A stretch of DNA of 64,000 bases from Vitis vinifera. Taxonomy: Eukaryota > Streptophyta > Magnoliopsida > Vitales > Vitaceae. Location of the stretch: contig NC_081818.1 of NCBI RefSeq assembly GCF_030704535.1, forward strand, positions 28,056,001 through 28,120,000, written 5' to 3'. The translations under genes and the position numbers were made by a program. Shown piece by piece: positions 35,134 through 47,033 of the stretch. Below the pieces are notes generated by a model. It saw only the letters and a list, made by a program, of their open reading frames with translations. It did no database searches and had not been told where the DNA came from. The first letter of the stretch is position 1. Each line of letters starts with the position of its first letter.

Positions 35134-37430
35134 CAAGAGATATATACGGCATGCATGAGCTTTAGTGTGTACTTGTCTATTTTTTTACCAACATATATGA
35201 GCTTCAGTGACTACCATCTCCTTTTACCCTTTTATCTTGCATTGGATTGAGCCATTACATTTTCCTTGTAAATAATGTGAAACAATGAGATGCTTGGAAG
35301 TGCGGTTGAAGCATGTAGTTGAGCTGAAAATCATATAATATTTTTTCTCATATGGTTTACTGGTAGTAACCATTTTGCAAATGATCGATGTGCTGATGTT
35401 AGCTTTCATTCATTTCCAATTTGATCTCCAAACTTGAGCTATTACCCACTCCGTTTCTATCCTTGCAAAGGGTAGAAACACCAGGACCAAATCTATGGAA
35501 TGCCTAGAATCTAATGGAATTATAAAACGTTCTTGGTGAACACAAATGGAAACAAACCAAATTCAGACATGGAATTCCCTGTTCAAGATGGAACAACAAC
35601 TCGCTCCTCTTCTTTCCTGTTGTGATTCTTTAGCCAGTTTTATTTGCAGCCAGGTCCTCCTTTCTTGACTTCATTGATAGTATGGGGCTGTCGTGTTTTT
35701 GTTTAGACTTTGCCCTTCTTTTTAGGAGGCAATTCTCCTATGTTGTTAGTGTACTTTGGTTTTGACATTCCCATCCAAAAACCTGTTTCAAGAAGAGAGA
35801 CTGATGCCAGAACTTTTTGTTTAGCTTGCTCGTGTTCACAAGTGAATCTCATAGTAACTGTGACAGAAAATCTGCCACCAGAAACTCTTGGTTTTACTGA
35901 GCTATTGAACAAAAACAAACTCATGATAGGGTGCTCCCACCACGGTTAACCTTGTAGATGCAATCAGGCAAAGAATTTTATTAAAATAAGCTTTGATTCA
36001 TACACACTACATTATGGTGGGGAAGTTGTGGGTGGGATTCAGAAAGCTTAATTCCAGCTTGCACATCTTAATCATAAATTAATATCTCATCTACCTCTTC
36101 TCTCTATATTATTTCTGTATTGCCAGCTAATTTGGAGTGATTAGGGACTTTAATGTTGGCTGTTGGCTGATGGATACCTTTCCTGAAAGTCACCATGTTA
36201 GAAGAATCTATAGCATGGGGCATTGATTGCCTTGTCACAACTCATATAACTGGCTCCTAAATTACTTTAGATCATGTGGCCAAGATGTTTGGAGCTTCTT
36301 TAGGCTGGTCTCATGTGTGAGTCAGCTGAAAATTATCCTAATATAGTGATTCTAGGCTGAAATATTCGTTCCTCTGCTGAGCCTACTTAACAAATGGTGT
36401 AAATGAATCACATGACCAGTGACCATGACTGGAGACTATGGTGGATGTGGCCCTGTGGGTCTTCTTTATCCTCACCTGGGCATGAACTAGAATCACATTA
36501 AATGAACATGGATTCCGGTAGATGTCCCTGTAACTCCCACAAGAACAGACCATCTCATCCACCCAAACCAACACTCTCATCTAACCAGAGCCCTTCTCAC
36601 ACACACAAGAACACAAAGGCTGCCCACATTCACCATCCTCATGACTCCTGCTACAAGTTAATGTCATGGAGACTTATCTTGTGAGTGGGATTGGTTAAGG
36701 TTTTGGTCAAATACCATGAGTCATCATCATCCTAGCATCATAGGCACAACATTTGTTTAAGGTTTAAGCCACACAAACTGCCAATTATAGTCCATTTACC
36801 ATAATTAGATTCCGGGAAAAGGATAATCTAGTGAGGGTCATATCAAGAAGGAAGGCACATGACCTTGATGTTTTATTCAAATCCAGGACAGCACATGGGT
36901 CTGTTGTCGCAGGCATCCCAGAACTCTGCAAATTGGGTTTCCATACTTTGTCGTTAGGTGTCTCAAATTGATATTGATCCCCCATGAATGATCAGTACAG
37001 AGTAAAAAAAAATCAAATAATGACCAGTCATTTGATTATTGACTAATTTTCAAGTAAGCTACACAAAGGTAGAATTCATGGGATGCTTTTTTAACCAACA
37101 GCAGAGAGTAGACCGCATAGTTGCCGTCTCTGCCTCATGTGTCAGAGACAGGACACTGAAGCTACTAAACCAACCACTCTCTACCTTCCCCTACAAAGGG
37201 AGAAAGGGGGATAAAGAAGAAAAAGAGGAAGAAGATAAAGGGAAAAAGTTTGAGCAATCAATCTTCATCTGATTTTTTGTCTCTACCTATAAGATTTAGT
37301 TTTTTTCCCACCCACTCCATCTTATAGATTAACCCTATCCCACCACTAAACATTAAATATTCCATTTAACCCCAACGTCAGTCCTACTTTACTGGTCATC
37401 TACTTATGCTATCATGAATTTCTTGGCCAT
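35134..37430. other. Intergenic DNA between the TOG/HEAT and RING-H2 genes
   Basis: The first few hundred bases are the likely TOG/HEAT 3' UTR. A 79-codon plus-strand open frame at 35710-35949 has no recognisable domain. From about 36380 to 37270 the sequence is ordinary single-copy-looking spacer; nothing further is supported. Confidence 0.5.
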
Positions 37431-37438
37431 TATAAAAC
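37431..37438 (+). promoter_or_regulatory. TATA box of the RING-H2 gene
   Basis: TATAAAAC lies about 330 bases before the RING-H2 start codon. A start site near 37465 would give a leader of about 300 bases carrying a short upstream ORF (37476-37544) unless it is spliced out. Confidence 0.5.
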
Positions 37439-37761
37439 ATAACCACCCACCCTCTAGCAATTAACATTCCACCAAATGTCTCTGAACCTGCAAAGCAAAT
37501 GTAAGTTTCTCAATCTTTTTGATTTCTCAGCTTTAAGATTTTGATTTTTCTTCTTCAAGTATGTTGCTTGAGTGAGAATTCTATAGCTGGCTATGATATT
37601 GGCTTTTTATGAAGTCAGGTGGGAAAACGATTTCTAGGAATCTGGAGAAAAGATTCACTGATATAAATCGGGTTTTTGTTTCGAAAGTGTCTGTGGAAAG
37701 AACTCTGTATAAGATGGGGTTTTTGGGATGAGAATTAAGAGATCTATAGAGAAAGATTGTA

Positions 37762-38370
37762 ATGAGTACTGATGTTGTGGGTGCTGCAACACAGATTATT
37801 GTAATGGCAATTGTCATATCTTTGATATTGTTATTTCTGGGAATTGGGGTTTTGGTCATAATTCATGTTTGTATTGTTGGGAGAGCCTTTAGAGGAGGGT
37901 TTGGGAACGGTAGGATGGTTGAGAGGGGGAATCCTAGAAGCACAAGCATGTCCCTTGATGACCTAGACAAGCTTCCTTGCTTTCATTTCCAAGCCAAAGA
38001 GAAGGGCAGTAGTAGCCCTGTGGATTGTGCTGTTTGCTTGGATAACTTCAAGATGGGAGATAAGTGCAGATTGCTACCCCTATGCAACCACAGCTTCCAT
38101 GCCCAATGTGTGGATTCATGGCTTCTCAAAACACCCATATGCCCAATTTGCAGAACAAGCGCTGATTTTAGGAAGGGGTCCCTAGTTTCAGGGGAAGAAA
38201 GTAGCCATTTCAGTGACACTGGAAATGAATTGAGAGAGAGCCAAACAACAGAAAGAGGCCATATGGGTGATGCTGGGATTGATTCAAGAGACAACCCAGG
38301 AGCTGTATCTGGAATTCATTTGAGTTCCAATCACTCACCCAATAATCCTGCAGCAGAACTAGCTGCATGA
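37762..38370 (+). CDS. ATL-type RING-H2 E3 ubiquitin ligase
   Basis: Intronless 202-aa frame. A single hydrophobic membrane segment spans about residues 11-40 (IIVMAIVISLILLFLGIGVL). A basic stretch follows, then a linker containing MSLDDLDKLPCFHF in place of the usual GLD motif, then a canonical RING-H2: C89, C92, C108, H110, H113, C116, C127, C130, with Trp120 and Pro128 as in E2-binding RING fingers. The C-terminal 70 residues are Ser/Asn-rich and probably disordered. ATL proteins are membrane-anchored ubiquitin ligases in defence and hormone responses and are typically intronless, as here. The exact subfamily is not determined. The weakly conserved GLD region is a mild oddity. Confidence 0.9.
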   Translation: MSTDVVGAATQIIVMAIVISLILLFLGIGVLVIIHVCIVGRAFRGGFGNGRMVERGNPRSTSMSLDDLDKLPCFHFQAKEKGSSSPVDCAVCLDNFKMGDKCRLLPLCNHSFHAQCVDSWLLKTPICPICRTSADFRKGSLVSGEESSHFSDTGNELRESQTTERGHMGDAGIDSRDNPGAVSGIHLSSNHSPNNPAAELAA

Positions 38371-40217
38371 GATTGCTTAAGCCCTACTTAATTCTCAAGT
38401 TTGTATATATGATTCATATGATTTTTCTTACATACAATAGAAGTTTTCCCATCCTTCTGCTTATTTGGTAGATTTGCCTGTTTGGTCTTTTCTCCACCAA
38501 TTTCTTCCCCAGTTGTTTCGTGATCTACTCGCTTGTAGCTTAATTAACCACAGCTTATCCATGAAGTTGTTTGAAACAACCATGAAATATGAAGGTATTG
38601 CATGACAGTTTATACCTAAAACAGTTTGATTTTATCTCACTACAAAGATGTTCAAAATTGGTATAGAGATTACTGTTAGACCTCTCATATGAAAACCAGT
38701 CTGTGTCCTATGAAGGTATGGTTAAGTCTTTCATAGCATTCTACATTATCACAGCACAGCCCCGCAACCTGTACCGAGACATGTGATGTCTGCCTCAGCC
38801 CAAGCCAACACAAGTGTTGCGTGCTACTGCCCATGCAACGAAGCATGTCGAATATACATATTAAGCTCAAATCCTATGAGATTAAGTCTTTAAAAACATT
38901 GATAATTTAATAATTTAAAAATAATTTTGATTATTTATAATTATTTTTGGTTGTTTTATTTGTTTTTAAAAGTTGTTTTAAAAATAATTGTATAAATATA
39001 TAAAAGTTGAAAATAAATAATTATGGATAAAAATTGTTTTTAATAAATATTTAAAAATACAAAAAATATACTAAAAACATTTTCTTGAATAAATTTTAAT
39101 TATTTTATGAAATATAAGAGAATTATTTTTTAAAATATTTCCAAATAGAGTCCAAATTTTCTACCATTGAAAATTACATATTGCAAAGAAAAATGTATGA
39201 TATAAAATGATTTTATTTAGTAAATTTAAAAGACAAATTATTAGATTTTGAAAGTGAGAGGGGAAAAGTGTTGAAAGCCCTCATGATAGGGAAAGTAGAC
39301 TAGACTCCATATAAATGAAAGATAAAATAAAATAACAATCAAGAGAGAAAAGGACATCATTTCCAATACTTCCTATAAAACATTTGACTTGTGATAGATT
39401 TCCAAATTTATAATTATTTTTATAACTAAAAAAATGAATAGATATAAAAATAAAATAATTATTAATTATAATTCACTTAATTTTTATTTATTTATTTATG
39501 CATTCTTAATCAATGATGAAACCAAAAAAAAGAAAAAAAAAATTTGATATTGCCCATCAACTTTTTCTTTTCCATCTTAAAATTTAATATTCAATAAAAT
39601 CTTTTCTTAGTAAAAAAAAAAGTATATGAAATATAGAAAAAGAATTTGTCAATTTATTTTTTAAAAACAAATATTAAAAAAAATAAAAATTTTGAATGAA
39701 TTTTTTACAACACAAAATCAAAAATTAAAATCAGTTTAGGAATGTTTTCGAAAACAACTATAAGAAAATGTTTTTTGAGAATAATTTTAAAATCGTTTCA
39801 TGTTGTTTCCAAAAACATAATACAAAAACAATATTATATTTGAAAATTAAGAACTCATTTGAGGTGCAATCCAAAAATAGTTTGTTCATGTTAAAAGCAG
39901 AAAATAATTTAAAAAAATTCGTAGGATTTTTTTTTTTTTTTTTTTTAGAATTTGTTTTCTTCAATAATTTACATTAAAATTTTCGTCAATTTTAAAAATT
40001 ATATACATGAATCTTTGAATAATTTATCATCATTTTTAAAACAAATTAGTGGTGGGTTCACTTCTTGAATGTGAGGGGACGTAGGGTCTGTAGGTATTGG
40101 AGATTCGACTCACCAGCAATATTGTGGTCGGCAAGGTGGACAGAAGTTCGCCGGAAAATCAAGAAAGCGAATATCTCTCCGTTTATCCATTTTTTTTCTC
40201 TCTCTGCTATTCTACCA
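38371..40217. other. AT-rich spacer with repeat-like sequence
   Basis: After the RING-H2 3' UTR the DNA becomes very AT-rich (38880-40030). Runs of the type TTTTGAAAACAATTTTT resemble those at 1950-2300 and 47000-47300, suggesting a dispersed non-coding repeat family. No coding sequence or clear element ends were found. Confidence 0.5.
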
Positions 40218-40225
40218 TACATAAG

Positions 40226-41642
40226 TAGGAATGGCAATTTCGCGGGTTTCCCGGGTCACCCGCCCCGACCCGCCCCTATTGGGACGGGTATAGGAACATG
40301 GCAATCGGGGATGGGCCGGGTTCAGGATTTTTTTTAAAACCCGAATCGGGTTCGGGGCGGGGTCGGGTGTAGTTATAATTTGCCCCGCCCCGAATATGAA
40401 ATTACTACTTTACCCCCCACTTATAAATATTAGCTTCCTCTCCTCATTTTAGGTCTTCTTCTCTCAGTTCTTGTTCCTGTCGACGCTAGGGTTTTTCCTC
40501 CCACTCAATGGAGAAATCCATCAGATAATCCATTCCAGTTTTTTGTTGATTTTTTGGTTGAATGATGCCTTGATTTGGTGTTGTATTTCGTTTCTAATTC
40601 GGGAATGAGATACGAGATTTAGGATTTTTCCATTTCCAGTTTCAGATTATTGAAGGATTTTTTTTTTCTATTAGTTTTCGGGCTGCTATTTAGGGTTTTG
40701 AATCCGTTTCTTGCGAATCTTAATAGGGGCTAAGCAGATCTTATCGTCAAAGCCACTGATTCCTTTAAATCAATCAAACGCTTCAATCTTCCGGACACAC
40801 ACACGCTCTCTGTTTGGATCTGTTTCTTTCTCTCTCAAAGAAATGGCTCTGAGGTCTCTGGATAATGCTCTCCCGACAACACTGGAAAGGCCCAAAAAGC
40901 AAGCGAAAGTTGCAGTTTCAATTCAGAAACAGTCTGATTTTGGTGTGAATGATGAGAACAAAGCTCCATTACCACCAACTGCAGATGCCACCATTGACTA
41001 CATCTCTTTTGAGAATCTTAAAGTCATGCCTGACCCAGAAACCCAGATAACTGTAAGTCTCCCTCTCTCAGTGGCTCCTCTGGAGGGAAAATTTACTTGT
41101 GATTTGAGTTAATTGTGTGTATTTCGTTTGGAAATGAAGGGTTTGACTGAGGGATTGGATTCCAAGGATTGGGCCAAGGTGTGTGAATCTCTTAACGACG
41201 CTAGGCGGTTTGCGTTGTATCATTCCGCTCTGATGGCACCGATCTTGTAAGGGAATTTCTAATTTTGAAATGTTTTTCGGAAAATGAAGATGGGGGTCGG
41301 CTGATGTTTGTGGTGTTTGCAAAGAAAAAGTGTTGTTGGTGCTGGTGAAGGCCATGAAGAACCCTAGAAGTGCTCTGTCCAAGACCTTTATCATGGCTTC
41401 AACTGATATCTTCAATACTTTTGGTGATAAGTTGCTTCCGCCCCACCCCGCCCCGCCCCGACAACACATACCCGGGTCGGGACGGGCCGGGGATGGGATT
41501 TAATTTTAACTCTATAACGGGGATGGGAATGCCCCGCCCCGCCCCGCCCCGGGTTTGGGACGGGTTTGGGAAATAACTAAATATTTTGGGACGAGAATGG
41601 GATAGGGGTGACCCGTCCCAAACCCGCCCGTTGCCATTCCTA
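40226..41642 (+). mobile_element. hAT-type element carrying a captured gene fragment (Pack-TIR)
   Basis: Twelve-base inverted repeats TAGGAATGGCAA (40226) and TTGCCATTCCTA (ending 41642) bound 1417 bp. The flanks TACATAAG (40218-40225) and TACGTAAG (41643-41650) are an 8-bp target duplication with one mismatch, as expected for hAT elements. Subterminal regions (about 40240-40395 and 41437-41630) are packed with GGGGCGGG/CCCGCCCC words. Between them is the promoter, leader and first three exons of a TOG/HEAT-family gene. There is no transposase. Gene-fragment capture by hAT elements is known but less common than Pack-MULEs. Confidence 0.85.
40843..41436 (+). pseudogene. Captured 5' portion of a TOG/HEAT-repeat gene
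   Basis: Exon 1 (40843-41052) begins MALRSLDNALPTTLERPKKQ; exon 2 (41140-41246) encodes GLTEGLDSKDWAKVCESLND; exon 3 (from about 41325) encodes VLLVLVKAMKNPRSALSKTF and stops at GDKLL, where transposon GC-rich sequence begins. Exon phases match exons 1-3 of the complete gene at 31769, but the N-terminus differs, so the source is a paralogue elsewhere. The exon 3 acceptor reads TTGCAAAG; comparison with the expected phase suggests an AG-to-AA change at 41322. Everything after the third exon is missing, so no complete protein can be made. Confidence 0.85.
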
Positions 41643-41650
41643 TACGTAAG

Positions 41651-42330
41651 AGGAACAATTTTTCCATATTTTCTTGAGAACCAAACAAAGGCAAACATTG
41701 TAATGCCATTTTTTAGCCTAAAGTTTCCATTTCTAAGAAATTTAAGCAAGTCAAGAACAAATAAAAATCGTGAAAAAAATATTGTAACATTGAAAACCCT
41801 TAAAAACATTTTTATAGGTTATTTTGATGCACTAGGGTTCAAATTCATGTCACTCATTTTTAAAGTGCTTAATTTTCATCCATAAGTTGTTAAAATTGAA
41901 TGTATTCATGTAGGATAAAAATACTTTTGAAGAAAAATTCAAGCTTAAAATGGTCAAAAATACTTTTAAAAAGGTTTTTCAAAATTGAAACGAAGGATAT
42001 AGATGGTTATTCCTCGGGTCTTAAAAATTAAGACTTGAAAATTCTTAAAATCTCACAAACTTTAGGGACATGTTAATCACCCAAGTCAACCCTCGACCAC
42101 CTAGGTCAATTGGTTGAGAGTATATTTTTCCAACTACAACTTGTTCTTTATGCACCACCAATGATGGGCATATTGATAGACTATTGAGGTGAATCAATTG
42201 AGGTAAATTATTCTTGATTACAAGTTTAGCTTTTTAACTTGTATATAAGGCCTCGTTTGAGCATTTGTGAAAGAGAAAGACTTATGTTTTAACTATTCAT
42301 TATTCAAAGTGGCTTTCAATATCTTGTTTG
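41651..42330. other. AT-rich spacer, possibly transposon-derived
   Basis: No coding sequence. The stretch near 42060-42200 (CACCTAGGTCAATTGGTTGAG...) resembles retrotransposon long-terminal-repeat text but has no assignable boundaries. Confidence 0.35.
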
Positions 42331-42869
42331 AGTGCATTTGAGCTAAATTTGCATACCTGTGGACTCTGCATTTTGGCTCATGCGTTTCCCACTAGATGGC
42401 GAACTCAATTTTTATTTTGAAAAATGATTTTATTGATTAGGAAAAATGACTTGGAGTCGCCACTTATTTTCGTTTTATTTTTAAAAGGGTAAACAAAAGA
42501 AGAAAGAAAACTCTTAGTGCGACTCCTGGTTTTGGAAAAGGTGATCTACGAAAAATCGGATCGGGCTCGGGGGTCTGGTTAATTATCGGGAAGGTACGAT
42601 GAAGACTGTAGCACCCTTCTAAGTCCCTAAAGTCGGGTCTCTACTAATAAAATGAAGTTGACGTGGCAATTGATGAGTAAGTCAATGAACATCCTGAATG
42701 ATCATGCACACATAAGAATCGAAACATGCATAGACAACGATTAGAGGGAAAATGGGTACATACCTGGGCAATAAGCCACCATGCGCTATCAATAGAGAGG
42801 GTTAGTACACTATATAGAGCACAAAACATATCACATGCATCATTAAACAGGGATTAAAATTGTTCAAAG

Positions 42870-44990
42870 GAAAACTGGATTTTTGAAATTCATTTGAGAA
42901 TCGGAATCTTAGAGATTATTTGATAATTGGATTCTTAGAAATTAAATGTAAGAATGAGAACTTTTAGAAATTAAATTTGAAAGAAAAACAGGATTTTGAA
43001 GAATTATTTGAAAGTTCGGGATTTTTAAGAAAAATTAAGTTACAAAAATTGGGATTATGAGAGTTAAATTTTGAAAGGGATCAGAATCGTAAGTTATTTG
43101 AGAAGTAGAAATTATGAAAGTTGATGTATAAAAATTGGAGGTCTTGGAAATCATTCGAAGGTAGAATTTATAGAAATAATGAATAAGATGATAGTGATAA
43201 TGATAATAATAAGTAGCGGGATAAATACGGGAATTGGAGCATGGGAAACTGAAAATTAAGTTCGGAGATAGGACAATTGGAATTTCAAATAGCTAAATTT
43301 AGACATCGGAATTTTGCAGAATTAGACCTTAATGATTGAGATTTTTGAGAGAAATAAATAGGTAAGTATGAAGTAATGTTACTAATTAATCAAAACGATA
43401 TTTGAATGGATGAATAGTGAATAGTGGGATTTTGAGAATTAGGTTTGAAAGTCGGACCTCTGAATAATTGAACTCTAATTATTGAAATTTTTAGAAGAAA
43501 GAAATAAGTAAACGTGGAATTTATGATAACGATAACAAAGATGATATTTAAATGAATAAAAGTGAATGGTGGAATTTTTTTAGTCTAAAAGTTAAATTTG
43601 GAAATCCGGTTTTGAAGAGTTGAACTTTAATGATTGAAATAAATAAATAAACAAATATGGAATAATGATATTTATTAACAAAAATAATGTTTGAATGAAT
43701 AAAATAGTGGAATTTTTCTAATTGAAACTTTGAATTAGGGTGTTGGATTTTTAAAGGATTAGGCTTCAAATAAATAGGTAAGTATGAGATTATAATACTA
43801 ATTAACAAGAATAATATTTAGGCGAATAAAGATGGATAGTAGAATTTTTGGGATTGAAGTTTTAATTAAGGCATGGGGTTTTCGGAAGATTGGACTTTGA
43901 ATAGATATGGAAATAATGATTCTAATTGATGAGGGTAAAATTTAGACGAACTGTAGAATTTTTAGGGTTGAAAAATTGAGTTAAAACAAGAGATTTTTGC
44001 AGAACTAGGTTTTAAATAAATAGATGAATACGAGATAATAATCCTAATTGATGAAAATAAGATCTAAACGAATTACTGAGAAACTAAATTAAGATATGGG
44101 ATTTTTGAAGGATTAGATTTTAAATAACTAAATAAACATGACATAATAATTCGATTTATGAAAATATGATTTAAACAAGTATTTGAAGAATTAAATTAAA
44201 AACATGGGATTTTTGAAGGGTTAGGCTAGATAAATAAATGAATGTATAAGATAACAATTCCCTTTGATGGACATAAGATTTAAACGAGTATTTGAAGAAT
44301 TAAATTACGGTATGAGATTTTTTTAATGGATCAGAATTCGAACAACTAATAATACGGGGTGACGATTCAATTTATGAAAATAAGATTTAAACAAGTACTT
44401 GAAGAATTAAATTAAAGCATGAGATTTTTGAAGGATTGGTGTAGATAAATAAATGAATATATAGGATAATAATTCTAGTTGATAAATATGAGATTTTAAA
44501 AAAAAGGTATTTGAAAAATTAAATTAAAACACGTGACTTTTTTTTGATAGATTGGACTTTGAATAAATAATAAATATGGGATAATGATTTGATTTATGAA
44601 AACATGATTTAAACAAGAATTAAATTAAAACTAAGGATTTTTGAAGGATTGGATATCAAAGTAGTAAATAAATATGGGATACTAACTCTAATGGATTATA
44701 ATGAGATTTGAACTAATTATTGAAAAATTTAATTAAGACACATGATTTCTTTGAAAGCTTTAGACTTTAAATAGCTAGATAATATATGGTAATAATTCTT
44801 GTTTGATGAAAATGAGATTTAAATAGATTATGGGAAGATTAGATTAGGATATGGGGTTTTTCAAGGATTGGAATTTAGATAAAAATATAATTAACCAATA
44901 ATAAATCGTCTTTTAAGTATGAATTAACTAAATTGGTAGAAATAAGGTAACAAATAAAAGGGAATGATTTGATTAATTAATTATGGATAT
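42870..44990. repeat. Degenerate ~107-bp tandem repeat array
   Basis: A motif of the form TTGAAGAATTAAATTAAAACATG-GATTTTTGAAGGATT recurs near 44184, 44293, 44399, 44509, 44616, 44721 and 44831, spacings of 105-110 bp. Earlier, more diverged units extend back to about 42870, perhaps 19 in all. Units carry many substitutions and small indels. It is non-coding and AT-rich. Confidence 0.75.
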
Positions 44991-45177
44991 TAAAGGTTTT
45001 TTTTTCTTTTTTAAAAAAAGAATTATTTAGGAATGAAGCGGCTAAATGGGCTATCCTGGAATGGGTATGGGCCATGAACAAGCCCATATTGGATACTATG
45101 GGCAAACCGAAGGGGCTAAATGGATCACAAGCTTGGGCTTGGCTCTAAAAACAAGCCCAAGTCCAATGCTAGCATGG

Positions 45178-45735
45178 GCAGGTCCAGAGACTCATCTCCC
45201 TCACCAACTCGCCCCGCATGGCTGCAACTCCCCTCACCCTCTCTCCGCGTCGGCGGCGGCTGACTCCAACACGCCGGGATAAAGCTAGCAGCTGGTGCGC
45301 GCCGCTGTCTCGGCACGTCCACTTGCTCCACCGGCTGAAGATCGAGCTTCCCTTCTTCATGGTGGCCATGTCCATGTCGCCGACGCAAGCAGACGACAGC
45401 TGGGTGAACTCCCTCTGGATTGCTCCCCCTCCGGCAGCGACGTCGCCAGGGTCGGGTACGACACAGGCGAGATCGAAGGTGCGTCTTGCGGGCGTGCCGC
45501 ATGCCTTCCCGTGCCTACATCAAGTGGCTCTCCATGCTGCCCCAGTTGGACTCGGGCTGCCTCGACCGCCGTGGGGGCAATGGCTGCGGCGACGGTGCTT
45601 AGGATTGGCACCGATCCGGAGCTCCTAGCTGATTTGGTTCTTATGATGATGAAGACGATGAATAAAGAGATCAAAGGGACCTCAGAAAGTGGAGCTCTGG
45701 TGATGCAATGGCGTCGGGCGTGAGAGAGGAGGAGC
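45178..45735. other. GC-rich island in AT-rich transposon debris
   Basis: Long overlapping open frames occur on both strands (for example 45218-45628 plus, 45357-45803 minus), as expected from GC-rich sequence poor in stop codons. None shows a recognisable domain or a consistent splice structure. It may be a captured gene fragment or promoter/leader from an unknown GC-rich gene; I do not assign a function. Confidence 0.4.
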
Positions 45736-47033
45736 TCCAATGCTGCCATTGATCCAGCTGACCGAGCGAGCCTGAGAAGATGGGTATGAAAGGTAGCGGC
45801 CATGCATGACTATGCATGGCCATGCGAGGGTGAGAGGAATGGGTGCAACGGACGCGGAAGGAAACTAGGATAGCAGAGGTAGCGGGTATGGTATGGGTTC
45901 AATGCAGCCATGTCCAGCTATGCAGGGGTGGAGAGACATTGGAAGTCCTCAATGCCATGATCAAACATCAAACCCAGGTGAGGATCCAACCTCTTGCAGG
46001 GGGAAAAAAATCAACAAAGTTGCAGGAAGCAAAAACAGAGCAAGCATTTTTTTTTGCTCTTGGATACCCACAGAAAATCACAAAATAAGATTAACAGAGG
46101 ACCTTACCTGAATATTCCACTGCGTCACCTTCCTCTCTCTCGTCTGAATCTCCCCTGCGCCCTCTCTCCTTTTTTCCTCTTTCTCCCCTTCCTCCCCTTA
46201 GCCATCTTTCCTTTCCCGCCTTTTTCTTTTCTACAGCCCTCACCCACTCTCTGCTCCTTTTCTAATCTGGCCGCCCCCATCAGCTTAATTCCCGGGGTGG
46301 TCAGAAGGGTCATCATGATAGAAAAAAATCCACCCCAAAAACTCCTCCCCGGGAGGGGGTTTACAATACCTTATTGTATCATCCTCAATTCTAGTTTTCA
46401 TTTGTATCATCTCGAGCTTAAGTTTGTATTGGAATATTGTATGATCAATTTTGTTCAATTATAACCATGTGAGAGTGTTCAAGAGTGAGGAGTTTCTTAA
46501 GGAAAATTGTAAGAAGGTCTCACAAAATCGAGAATCCAAGTATAAAGGATTAAAACTTAGTTGAAGCCTTGCAAGCCAATAGAACCCTTGACTTGTGTTT
46601 GGAGCTTGAGCAAAGTGGTCATTGGCCAAGACTACACTGAACCACTACAAATTGAATTGCATTTTCTGTTCCTTTCTCTTTACTTATTTTCCTCGATTTA
46701 ATTGTTTTGTTGCTCATTATTGTCACCTCCATTTATTTAAGCAAAAATTGTTAAAATTGACCCTCACTCGATTCAACCCCTCATCTCCTTCTTAGGCGAT
46801 TAACCTAGGTCAGATTAGTTTGACTTCATATAAATAAACTAGATATGAAAGAATTGGAGTTTAAACCATACAAAAATCATGGTGTAATGAAAGAATAATG
46901 CTAGCTCAAATATTAGGACTACTAAAATCTTACTAGTTTTGGAAAAACAATACACTTGCATTAAGAAGCCCATTTGAGTCATCAACAATGAGTTTTCTAA
47001 CTAACGGAGTTTTAAGTGAGAACAAGACAAGGT

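Larger units (their letters stand above)
42340..46800. mobile_element. Decayed LTR-retrotransposon-like region
   Basis: The left part holds phrases common in plant LTR elements (GGAGTCGCCACTTATTTT at about 42453, a later GCGACTCCTGG, TCGGGAAGGTACGATGAAGA). A ~107-bp tandem array, a GC-rich island and a pyrimidine-rich stretch (46120-46270) follow. The right part (46450-46800) looks like an LTR terminal region (GAACCACTACAAATTGAATT; CCCTCACTCGATTCAACCCC). No gag, protease, reverse transcriptase or integrase is recognisable, so the assignment rests on style. It could be several nested fragments. Confidence 0.45.

Noticed and set aside
40711-40842. Longer N-terminus for the captured TOG/HEAT fragment
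   Set aside because: The upstream frame begins at a TTG in leader-like sequence; the ATG at 40843 gives the family-like MALRSLDNALP start.
45218-45803. Long open frames of the GC-rich island as real genes
   Set aside because: Overlapping frames on both strands, no domain and no conserved structure; expected from GC-rich, stop-poor DNA.
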